From positions 33,547,001 through 33,611,000 of the forward strand of contig OX419758.1 in assembly GCA_948567375.1 (NCBI GenBank): a stretch of DNA of 64,000 nt. The letters are read 5' to 3'. Below, one piece after another: positions 43,501-51,005 of this stretch. The translations under genes and the position numbers were made by a program. The stretch's first letter is position 1. Each line of letters starts with the position of its first letter. Origin of the DNA: Lunularia cruciata. Lineage: Eukaryota; Streptophyta; Marchantiopsida; Lunulariales; Lunulariaceae. Under the pieces are notes generated by a model. That model was given only the letters and a program-made list of their open reading frames with translations, did not search any database and was not told where the DNA came from.

Positions 43501-45844
43501 GGGTTCTGTTGTTGGACCAGTCTGTCTGCAATTAACCTAATTAGGATGTCCTCTGAAGTAACTTGTAAATCCATAGTTATAACTCACCTTCTAAATCTGT
43601 TGTTCCTAAAATTCCTTTCAAATAGAATTACGGGAATCATAGGTCTGGAGTAGTATAGCATTACTCTATCATCATTTGAAAAGCTTTACATGCGAAAGTA
43701 GAGGACGTTGCTGACAAGTAACTTAAGCGTCTTTTGGTTTTGCAGAATTACGTAGTTACTGGTGGATACGACAAGACCGTAAAACTCTGGGATGTCCGGA
43801 CAGGAACTTTGCTGAGAACTTTCAGTGGACATAAATCATCCGTGTCCCGCGTTATATTTAATCCTCTCGGAAATCTTGTCATTAGTGGGTAAGTGGGAAT
43901 TTTAGATATGTACTACTGTTTTGTGTCTTGTAGATATGTTCTGCTCAAATTATTCTGTTCTTAGCTTAAACGGTTCGCCACGAAATACATGTTACATTGT
44001 CCGAATTTGTTCATTTCACTACGATTTCGAAATCCGGTTGATTACGTCTGCTGCTTTAAGAGTTCCTCTTGATAAACCTTTTCGGGGCCTAGGGATGTTG
44101 GTAATATATGATCAATCTCAGAGCTCGGTAGAAGAGCTTCTGCCCGCTTGAAATTTTCTAACCTACGCACTTGATACATCCAGTCGCTACGAATACTCGA
44201 TTCCTCGCAAATACATGTCATTTATAGGGGTTTGGTTAAATGTTCGATTATGCAGAACCTCTGGAGGTTGAGAGGTATCCAAACAATTTGGTACATAGAG
44301 TGTAACTGCTTTTAGTGCCTGCAATTGATTTGGCATCTGTTAATTGACGATGGTCGAGTCCAGGTCAAAAGACAGCACAATCAAATTCTGGGATCTCGTT
44401 AGCGGAGTTTGTATCAAAACATACAGTTCTCATCTCGGAGGTAAGTTTTCCCCTTCGTGCTAATTTTAGTTAAGTATCTCTTGTATGTTTTGTAGGTACT
44501 GATTTTTGATCCGGTCAGATATGCTAGCCTGGTGGCTCCTGGAAAGTTTTAAAACTTCTTTCTCACCAGTTCTGTATAAATGATCTTCTCACTAATAATG
44601 AATTACTTCGAGTAACCTCTGAGCCATGCCAACCTGCCACGCATTGAATCGTTGCAGAGGTCACTTCTGTCGAGATGAACAAAGATGGCAGCCTGTTGTT
44701 GAGTGGGTCCAAAGACAACTCAAATCGCCTTTGGGACGTCCGAGTGGTACGTATCTGTGTGGTCTATAGCTGTTTCTTTATTCTTATTCCGTTGTTGATA
44801 GAATCCGATCTACCGATTAGTGATGGCGTTCTTTTTATTTGGAGCATATATTTTACATACGCGCCTATATGGTGTTGCCGTAAAAGCTCATGGCTATATC
44901 CGCAGGCAAGACCCATCAAAAGGTTCAAGGGACATCAAAACACCAGCAAGAACTTTGTTCGTGCAGGTTTTGGACCCGATGAATCTCTAATAGTTGGAGG
45001 CTCAGAGGTTTGTACTTTTGACCCTCAGTCTATCACTCTGTCTTCTGTCAAATGTACGTCATTGGGCAACGTAGACTCTTCGTACTCTCAAATATTAGTA
45101 ACAGGTAGTCGCTTGTCTTGAGAAGATAAGCGACTACCTGGTTCTGAGGAAAAACCAAGATACTTGACCTGAAGCCACAGTTAGAGTTAACCGACCGTTT
45201 TCGTTTGTGTCAGAAGCACAGCTTTTGCAGGAACTTCGAAAAATTGGAGTTAGCAGTATGATTTCAAGTTGTTCTTACCAGCAAAACTTGTTGTCAGGGT
45301 TCTGATTCCTCACTGCAATTTCGTAGGATGGTTTAATCTATATTTGGGATGCTACTACCGGAGAAGTTCTTCAACGACTGGGAAGCAATAGCTTGGACGG
45401 TCATGAGGATATCGCCTACCGGGCCATATGGAACGCACATCAAAGCCTACTTGTCAGGTAAGGAGACTGTTGTGATGAGCTTAATAGTTCATCGTCACGT
45501 GAGTTCTGCTTTCGCCATGCGATCTCGTTAGCCTGCTTTCGCCTGCTTGAAGTGAATATTCAAGTGACATTCGTAACCTCAGAAATGATCGCTCTTCTTG
45601 GGGAATGCATCTGAAGCAAAACAGAATAAATACCCGGTCCCGTATTACACATTCATTATCCATGATTTGGCAGTTGCCATTTTATACCAAAGTCCTATCT
45701 GTAGAACTGACAACAAATTTGTGGGTCACCGACACTCTTGACGTTGAATGCTTTACTGCTTGTGGCAGTTGTTCACATGACTGCACACTGAAGACATGGT
45801 GGTATGATGAAAAATGTCCATTTGATCAAGAGGATGATTTCTGA
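22551..45844 (+). CDS. LisH-CTLH-WD40 repeat protein, ~16 exons
   Basis: Probable scaffold or adaptor with LisH/CTLH dimerisation motifs and a seven-bladed WD40 propeller; the substrate or complex is unknown. Exons 2-16: 24004-24148, 24278-24402, 33308-33456, 33680-33738, 33852-33963, 34350-34427, 34594-34644, 34948-35107, 43261-43356, 43746-43888, 44364-44440, 44658-44746, 44906-45007, 45327-45457, 45769-45844. All are bounded by AG/GT, phases are compatible, and they total 1593 nt (531 codons with stop). Introns 3 (8.9 kb) and 9 (8.15 kb) are filled with retroelements. Exon 1 is uncertain: ATG 22551 to a good donor at 22631 gives 26 codons plus two bases and does not fit the exon-2 frame, so translation may start at ATG 23998 (acceptor at 23995) or a further exon exists. 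Not SMU1 or WDR26 as far as I can judge. Confidence 0.85.
22631..23995 (+). other. Intron 1 or upstream region of the WD40 gene
   Basis: Begins with a consensus donor GTGAGT at 22631 and ends near an AG at 23995 or 24003. No repeat or second gene recognised. A small unrecognised exon could lie here. Confidence 0.45.
24004..24402 (+). CDS. Exons 2-3 of the WD40 gene: LisH and CTLH motifs
   Basis: Exon 2 (24004-24148) encodes a LisH helix pair, IIKMIIQYLQEEGYSASM, preceded by QD and, if the exon starts at 23996, by an initiator Met. The exon 2/3 junction joins IM to DGEWSEME across a 129-bp intron, restoring the CTLH-like KLIQKTPL and LYKQQYLELIEQMEYQ. Exon 3 ends at a GTAAAC donor at 24403. 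Confidence 0.85.
24590..25680 (+). repeat. Diverged copy of the intronic repeat family, left of copia 1
   Basis: Segments here are similar to 32290-33000 on the other side of copia 1: CGGCACTG...GGGCACTGA, then GTAGAGCAGGCATGGGTTAA with CCAGTCCTCATAC, then ACGTGGGTATGGAAC. The copies are strongly diverged. Confidence 0.5.
25727..25795 (+). repeat. Partial copy of the hairpin module A of the intronic repeat
   Basis: Contains AACCGAGTTT and CAGAAACTCGGTA as inverted arms, as at 27240, 35956 and 42275. It directly precedes the 5' LTR of copia 1. Confidence 0.6.
25806..26190 (+). repeat. 5' LTR of copia 1
   Basis: 385 bp with ends TGTTAGAATT and TCTCACA. The first ~190 bp match 32035-32225. Internally it repeats CTATATAATCCCAG near 25918 and again near 26121, the second a likely TATA region. 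Confidence 0.85.
26191..26202 (+). other. Primer binding site of copia 1
   Basis: TGGTATCAGAGC directly follows the LTR. This is the standard plant primer site complementary to the 3' end of initiator tRNA-Met. Confidence 0.93.
26401..28560 (+). pseudogene. Gag of copia 1, interrupted by a repeat insertion
   Basis: ATG at 26399-26401 region starts an alanine/glycine-rich N-terminus, then NGNYFQSWKH (copia Gag-type), up to SKAWIYLTT at 26718. Gag resumes at 27971 with MYEGTDDVTIMYLLDTFMNL and continues through KHITIFRGVLTQLAA to LLQEE (UBN2-type Gag domain). A CCHC-like ICHYCSKKRHRIKD near 28510-28550 has lost its last Cys to a stop. An in-frame stop also lies at 28321. Confidence 0.75.
26719..27970 (+). 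mobile_element. ~1.25-kb non-coding repeat inserted in copia 1 Gag (possible TRIM)
   Basis: The insert begins TGGATAACCCGTTC at 26719 and ends in a related block at 27916-27970; the two ~56-bp blocks (26719-26774 and 27916-27970) are direct repeats, each with the hairpin CCCGTTCnnnnGAACGG. The target ATATTTAACTAC is found just before the insert (26707-26718) and at both block ends. The centre has hairpin module A (27233-27400). It encodes no recognisable protein. Related units lie at 35.5-36.49, 41.54-42.83 and elsewhere in the gene. Confidence 0.6.
28670..31990 (+). pseudogene. Pol of copia 1: protease, integrase, RT, RNase H
   Basis: Protease: WYIDTAASQHMT at about 28679-28715, keeping the catalytic Asp. 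Integrase: HSDVCGP near 29330, VRVLRSDNGGEYNS near 29505 and QNGVAERKNKTL near 29625 give D, D and E. RT (30362-31306): CKWIFKKKYDAQG, HALDVKTAFLTG and LPLYVDDCILA with an intact YVDD. RNase H (31448-31726): GYSDSDWGGDPDTRRSTGG and SLSSTEAEYMAL. Frameshifts lie near 29070-29390, 29990-30360 and 31300-31450. A palindrome at 31900-31932 interrupts the C-terminal region. Confidence 0.85.
31900..31932 (+). repeat. Perfect 15-bp-arm palindrome in copia 1
   Basis: Arms 31900-31914 (CTGCAGTATTATCTC) and 31918-31932 are exact reverse complements around a 3-base loop CCA. The second arm encodes the normal pol end (RDNTAD), so the first arm looks like an inverted duplication of it. Confidence 0.85.
32035..32225 (+). 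repeat. 3' LTR of copia 1, truncated
   Basis: Starts TTTTAGAATTC (TG lost) after a purine tract AAGAAAGAG, and matches the first ~190 bp of 25806-26190, with a local expansion containing an additional GTTCACACGAGTTAC block. Similarity ends after CTATATAATCCCAGGCTTA; the rest of the LTR is gone. Confidence 0.8.
33308..35107 (+). CDS. Exons 4-9 of the WD40 gene: CTLH end, linker, blades 1-2
   Basis: Six short exons. Exon 4 reads AFALLTKRLKPLE (end of CTLH/CRA-type helices). Exon 5 and 6 form a helical linker ending KVVPIVPT. Exons 7-9 give the first WD repeat (GHRSNVK, LVSGS, then SDNTVRVWDVEDG) and the second (GHTSRIWDV, SASGDATVK). The exon 9 donor at 35108 is followed by the repeat-filled 8.15-kb intron. 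Confidence 0.85.
35943..36492 (+). repeat. Intronic repeat unit interrupted by copia 2
   Basis: Carries module A (35950-36110: AACCGAGTTTGCCTTGGC, hairpin partner AAAATCGGTA, GGCACTGATTAAGTCG) and then the module seen again at 41601-41700 (ATGCTACTTGTATATAGG). The unit is cut at 36492 by copia 2 and continues after 41540 (ATATCTTGCATCTCATTTGC). An upstream part with CAGGTACGTCTCGATT near 35714 also recurs at 27059 and 42093. Confidence 0.65.
36488..36492 (+). repeat. Target site duplication of copia 2, left copy
   Basis: CATTA directly before the 5' LTR; identical to 41536-41540 directly after the 3' LTR. Confidence 0.93.
36493..36923 (+). repeat. 5' LTR of copia 2, containing the polyprotein start codon
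   Basis: Starts TGTTAATTTAG and ends TCTCATCA. TATA-like TTTATAAGAG near 36651-36660. The ATG at 36850 and 74 bases of coding sequence lie inside the LTR; the same ATG and codons recur in the 3' LTR near 41461. Confidence 0.93.
36850..41096 (+). pseudogene. Copia 2 Gag-Pol polyprotein, one frameshift
   Basis: About 1,410 codons. Gag: NTNYKAWALDVKCIL and helical capsid, CCHC knuckle CYFCHEKGHVAPIC near residues 272-285. Protease active site reads GSGATSHIC where D-S-G is expected, so the catalytic Asp is lost by a single GAT-to-GGT change near 37900. GAG-pre-integrase HLRLGHLS and a CIGCAEGKAHK zinc motif; integrase core DVIHSDVWG, RLRTDGGREY and NGVAERLNRTL (D, D, E present). RT: CKWVFRVKRG, QLDVKTAFLNG; frame shifts near 40015 just after ALYGLK, then continues from 40050 with AVYVDDLLLLG. 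RNase H: AYTDASWGDDT and LSTTEAEFMA. End at 41096. Start chosen at ATG 36850; the codon before it is GTG. Confidence 0.92.
36924..36936 (+). other. Half-tRNA primer binding site of copia 2
   Basis: GGTTATGGGCCCA directly follows the LTR end CA. It is the complement of the anticodon-arm segment UGGGCCCAUAACC of initiator tRNA-Met, the site used by Drosophila copia, which primes with a cleaved tRNA half. Here the site is translated as V-M-G-P within the polyprotein. No TGGTATCAGAGC site is present. Confidence 0.8.
41104..41535 (+). repeat. 3' LTR of copia 2
   Basis: Direct repeat of 36493-36923, TGTTAGTTTAG to TCTCATCA, followed by the CATTA duplication at 41536-41540. Confidence 0.95.
41541..42830 (+). 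repeat. Intronic repeat units (TRIM-like family), tandem arrangement
   Basis: The block GTTCTGGATCTCCCGTTC recurs at about 41570 and, with partner CGAACGGGCTTCTG, at 41726-41765, and as GTTCTGGGTCCCCGTTCCATGA at 42757-42785, about 1.03 kb later. Module A lies between (42265-42430). The unit length and content match the 1.2-kb insert at 26719-27970. No coding potential seen. Confidence 0.6.
43165..43225 (+). repeat. Short copy of the hairpin module B, next to exon 10
   Basis: CCCGGGTCTCCCGTTCCACGAGGGGCTTCTGCT-like block, 30-90 bp upstream of the exon 10 acceptor at 43260. Split here as two short matches: GGTCTCCCGTTCCACGAG and GGGCTTCTGCTCC. Confidence 0.55.
43261..45844 (+). CDS. Exons 10-16 of the WD40 gene: blades 2-7 and C-terminus
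   Basis: Exon 10 completes blade 2 (VWNIRD) and starts blade 3 (GHEGDVYSAKYH). Later exons carry GGYDKTVKLWDV, GHKSSVSRVIF, GSKDSTIKFWDL, GSKDNSNRLWDV, GHQNTSKNFV, DGLIYIWDATTG and SHDCTLKTWWYDE. These are seven D-x-x-x-(K/R)-x-W-D type repeats overall, a standard propeller. The protein ends in an acidic tail EDDF with stop at 45842-45844. Confidence 0.88.
45102..45140 (+). repeat. Perfect 13-bp-arm hairpin in intron 14
   Basis: Arms 45102-45114 (CAGGTAGTCGCTT) and 45128-45140 are exact reverse complements with a 13-base, itself partly self-complementary, loop. It lies about 95 bp downstream of the exon 14 donor. Confidence 0.85.
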
Positions 45845-46564
45845 TATATCGGATGTTCAAGGTGATGTTTGAGCTAAATCATCGGAGACCTCCCAAGCGG
45901 AGTTCAAGTTCATTGTTTTGGAGAGATATGTCCAGCGTATTCCAAAACGCTTGTAGAAAATTCCAAGAAAGTTCAGGACATTTGTACAAAGCAAGGAAAA
46001 TAAATAATTTTGTATGAATTATTTGCAGACATCCGATTACAGTTAATATGTGACAGTGGGTGACGATGACTTGTCCCTGAAGAGGTATATATGCTGCTTC
46101 TGTGTTTGTCAAGCACGAGCCGGTGGAAGGTAGAAGATCAGTTAATAGCAGAATGAATTTGTGATCTTTTAGCTCTCGTCATATATGATCGTCCAGTAGA
46201 GAAACAGATTGTGATGTCGAATGTGGAGGCTGCATTACCTCAAACACAAGGAACCAGTTGTAACAAGTTTTCTGTAGTCAGTATTGGATATTTTATTAAG
46301 ACCCAGTGTCGGTGTAAGAGTCATGTTGACAATCAAGCAGCTAGCTAAAAGTACTCAAACACGTCTCTTCTTCTTTCAATTTCAGATTCTTCGTTAGGGG
46401 CTATTTCTGAAATGTATCAATCTTCGTTCCTGCTTTCTAGCGATTCTGCTTATCTTCCATTGTGTATTTCTTTGCTTAGATTACCTTCAGTTCAATTTGC
46501 ATACGTTCATGCTTGCGGATCATTACTGCCATATGCATGTTCTCGGTTCGTATCGATTCCCTAC

Positions 46565-46800
46565 TAAGTGGGTTCCGGATCCCCCGTTCTTCGAACGACT
46601 TCTGTTCCCATTTCTCGTGTAGATCTAGCGGAGCTCGTGTGCAAACCTGCCACGGTAAGAACCTCGATACATTAATATAGAAACAAGGAGTACTGGCACT
46701 CCCGTCAAACTGATCCGACACAATGAAAGCGCTGATGAATTCAGTGCTTCGTATGAAGTCTGCTAGTGTAGTGCCGTACGGTGACGAGGCGGTGGGATGT
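46565..46800 (+). repeat. Diverged copy of the intronic repeat family outside the gene
   Basis: GGTTCCGGATCCCCCGTTC with partner TTCGAACGACTTCTG near 46570-46602, followed by module A-like GTACTGGCACTC and GCGCTGATGAATTCAGTGC at 46690-46750. It shows that the family extends beyond the gene's introns. Confidence 0.55.
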
Positions 46801-46871
46801 CATTAAGGCATGTCAAGATACTCCATGTCCCAGTCCTGATTCACTTCGCTAGATCATCCGCACCGAATTGT

Positions 46872-47236
46872 TGGTTGTACCAAAATCGGCATGTTTGCTG
46901 CTAGTATTTAGGAATCGTTGGATGTGTCCTTAATCTACTCGTATCTTATGGGAAACTATCGGATATGTTCTTGGATTTAGGTGAAGTCAAGATTTCGAAG
47001 TGAAAGCTTAGCTGGGACTAGATAATCATGCAAGTAACTACACTGAGCTGGTTGTACCAAGAATCGTGATATTCTTTGAACCAGGCTCTGATGTTTGCTG
47101 CTACAATGCAGGAATCGTTGGATGTGTTATTAATCTACTCATATGTCATGTAAAACCCTGGATTCAGGTAAAGTCAAGACTTCGGAGTGAAAGCTCAGCT
47201 GAGAACTAAATATTTATGCACATAACTACAGTGAGC
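46872..47236 (+). repeat. Tandem duplication of a ~180-bp unit
   Basis: Units 46872-47050 and 47051-47236 both begin GGTTGTACCAA, share GGAATCGTTGGATGTGT and GTGAAAGCT, and end ACTACAGTGAGC-like. The second has a small insertion. Confidence 0.8.
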
Positions 47237-48674
47237 AAGTCCTTCTATAACGTGTAAGATTGAGTTTATTGATGGAATGTCCTCATATCAAATTCTGAAT
47301 GTGATTTTCTAGAGAAGTTATGACAAGTTTGAATAAATTCCAGACGAAAGATCAACAAGGATTTTCTCGTTATATACAGTTTATATACTTTAATAAAGGT
47401 ATTTTATGTGACTAGAGCAATGTCTAAGAGGGACGCTTAACCACATTTGACCAACAAGAGTTTCCAATACTCTGAGGAACTTGGCACGCCTGTAGATATT
47501 ACTCCATATACAAAACTCGGCAGTTTAGGGTTTTGTTCACGATCTGTTCTACGGATTTTCTCAATCATATTAGAAATAACTTTACTAAGTTTTGTATAAT
47601 TTCTAAACTATATTTACAAAGCGTGTGAAAAATCTGTACGGGGTTCTCGATAAGCAGGTGTGGGAGATTAGAGAGATCTGTCCAAGTTTTTTAAATTTTA
47701 ACCAACTCCATAAGAGGTGATTCATAGGATATAAAAGATATAGAGATTGTGTCATAATCTATCAAGCATTAATTGTAATTCAGAGTTATATATAAATTTA
47801 TTTGATTTGAATTTTATTTAAATAATTCAAGAAGAATCCATGGAAAATCTCAAGAAAGTGCTTAAAGGTGTCAAGAGGTACGGGAAGGTACCCGAGGGCG
47901 CCCCGCCTTTCATTTCAGTGAGGTAGGTGCTGGTTCGCACCGGTTGGTCCTGGTCATCCATAAGTGAGAATCTGATTTTTAGAAATGAACCCAAGTTGCA
48001 TTAATTTCCTGTAAGTGGAATTGAGGTGGGTTAAGTTATTAGCTCATTGGGGAGTCACCAAGTTCACTAAAAAATATTGTGAAGTTTGTTATTTATCCCC
48101 TAAACATCCTGCAAAACTATTTGTGTAACCCTTTGGTGAACATTATGCAAAAAGAACTCCAATTGTATGGACGTACTTACATGTATACGTAACTTTAAAC
48201 ATATCTTAAACTAATTTTTTTGCTTTGGATAAGATCCACTCAAATGAAAAGTCAAAATAGATCATAGAAGCAAGGTAGATCCTCGACTTGACTCAAACTC
48301 TTCTCTAGATTGACTTGTATATTCCACAAGTTAAATTCGATTGAGCTTATTTGTACTAGCATAGGTTCCAGGCCTTACTGCGCGTGGTCAAGTAACTTGT
48401 CTTCCCTTTAGAAATCTTGTCCAGCGATTTATCATTCTCATTGAGGATAAACTTGATACGATTTCACCTCCCGATACTATTGGGACTTAGCCCCATTTTA
48501 TCTCTTATGTCTTATCCTTCTACGGGGTTGATGGGTCTTCCCATTCTTCTTCTTGTTATCCTCCGCGATCACCTTTCTTCATTCAGGATAAACTTGATAA
48601 TATTAATTCTGTCTGCAAAGTCGAAAAATTGACGTTCAACTCGCGGGCAGGGATCCTGTATGGACACTATTCGG

Positions 48675-48963
48675 CACGTTCGGCCAAACCCACTAACATA
48701 CCGAAAACTAGTCTCCCGCGAGTTTCCAGCCAGTCTGCTCAAGAAACTTCTTGTCGTTCAGAGCAAACTCGTCATCAATATCAGATTTATCGTGGTTAGG
48801 GGTAGTTATTACATAAGTGTGTGTGCACATTAATCTACGTGTTCAGCCAAACTCACTAACATACCGGAAACTAGTCTCCCGTGAGTTTCCAGCCAGTCTG
48901 CTCAAGAAACTTCTTGTCGCCAAGAGTAAACTTTTCATCCAGATTAGATTTATCATCGTAATC
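48675..48963 (+). repeat. Direct repeat pair of ~125 bp
   Basis: 48675-48800 and 48838-48963 share nearly identical blocks (CACTAACATACCG, CAGCCAGTCTGCTCAAGAA). Separated by about 37 bp; no open reading frame of note. Confidence 0.85.
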
Positions 48964-50980
48964 CACACTTTAAAATCTACCACCTGGTATTATCATATTC
49001 CCTTTAACATGAGTTTGACTCAGTTTAATCTCAGATTTATATTTTCCATCAAGTTAATTTCTCAGAGGTTTGGAAAAAACTTACTTCTACTTTGCAGACG
49101 ACGGTATTATGGACATTTCCTCATGGATCAAGCACGCACTTCTAGAGAGTGATTGATCGAGACGCGAATGGTACTTTCACCTCCCTCAGACTAGATCTGC
49201 ACACAGATCGTATGATTGAGAATACCAAGAAACTGAGAACCGCGTGCCGTTTGGTGCAGTTGCTTTGTGGTCACGAGGGTAATAACTAGAATACCGGGCT
49301 GACCTTGAAACTCTAGCCGATCAATCAACCACCCACAAACAAAGAAAGATTAATACCGATGACCGTCAACCTTTCTTTACCGGTTGGGTCATCTCAACAT
49401 GTATCGAGGACTTTGAGGACCTTGTAGAGCCTCAGGTGCAAGTGCACGTGCGATAAAACTGGCGCTGTTGTTCTTTTCTCAGGAGGAGAATTATTACCGT
49501 ACGACCGTCATCAAGGACAGCCGATGAGTCGCAAGGAAAGATACATTCAATAGAAGTCCAGGTTTGCTTGATGAAAGAGTTGTTTGCGGCCACAATGACA
49601 CGCAAGGAGTGTACAGATTTGCAATACCAGTTTAGGAAGTAAGGGAGGCCCTGTAGTCTGCAGTTATACTTTCTACCTGGATCCTCCAGCATGCTTTTGC
49701 CTAAAGACCTGATTAATCGTATGACATTAGCTATGTTCCAAACTGTTTCGAAAACGTCGTGTATGTTTCCGTCAGCAAAGAAACATCTGCATTACGTTGA
49801 TAATCATCTTCTGCTGTCAAAGCTCGGTTTGACTTGAACTGACATATGACTGATTGAGGTTTCTCATTGGAGTCATTGAGTGAGTCAACGGCCAGGAATG
49901 ATTCGTATAGAAGATGCTACCGTGATGGAGCTGAAGAATGGAAGATAAACAAGTCTTCTGATAATAAGAATAATGTGCCAAATGGAAAGAGAACTCGCCG
50001 TCATCAGACCAGCAAATCTGGCGAATCAATCACTATGCATCATTCTCCCAGGTATGCTTCCCCTAGAACATCCTAGTACTTGTGATCGAGTTCTGGTAAG
50101 TAGTTGTAGTCCGGGAATCTCCGGCAGTGCTCATCGGCAAGTTCGATAGGCAGTACTGTAGTACCTTGTATAGAACTTGAAAGAGCTGAATTGACGAAGG
50201 AGGATAGTAATTGAGTGGTGATGAACTTATCACTGTATCTTACGACAAGCCGAAAGGGCTACAACCCTTATCGACTATGCATCGAAGAGAAAAATTGGTC
50301 CTTGCCATCTGCTTTGCATTTGAACATGACAGAGAAGGACAGAGATCTCGTAGTACTCGCGTTCTCTTCTCATGCATATGACAATGTAGTAATTAAGCTA
50401 TTGATATCACGATCTTAGAGCTTATCGGCAGGTTTCAGTTTCCCTCTCAAATCAGGGAACATGCTTTAACATCACAAATTTTTGCAAGAGGTGGAATGGG
50501 AACAGTCGGTGGGACCTGTCGATCAAATACAGTGTGCGCAAGGCTATCTGCTACTCTAAGCATTCAAGCTCAATTTGCAACTGATGTGACCCTCAAACCA
50601 ACGATCTCAGTAATTACATACAGGAGATATCCTGACAGGTACCCATAGAAGTCCAACCACAAGTTCAATGCTGCAAGCAAGTCGCAACGTTTAACAAGGA
50701 GTTGCAGAAATGTTGCAAGAGCATAAAAATGCTCACAATTGTAGAGTAAGATCAACATAACTTACTGGTATTCATCTCAACGTGGGGTAGGTCTAACGAC
50801 CTTTTCATACGGGGACTGAACCACTAAAGTTTAAGAGGTGCCTTGCATCGATCCAATCTGATCTTCATTGGCAACTAGCTTCCATCATCGATCTGGTACG
50901 ACAAACGATGTTTCTAGCATGCAGATAGAAGCCTACTTGGAGACACATCGAGAACCACCGACTCACAGAAATAGATAGCT

Positions 50981-51005
50981 CTTGCTGGTTTTCAAAACCA
51001 GCAAG
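50981..51005 (+). repeat. Perfect palindrome, 12-bp arms
   Basis: CTTGCTGGTTTT, a central C, then its exact reverse complement. Isolated in intergenic sequence; could be a hairpin or a terminator-like accident. Confidence 0.85.

Noticed and set aside
22551-45844. Naming the WD40 gene SMU1 or WDR26
   Set aside because: LisH-CTLH-WD40 order is shared, but the helical linker and the blade sequences do not match what I remember of either; no symbol is justified.
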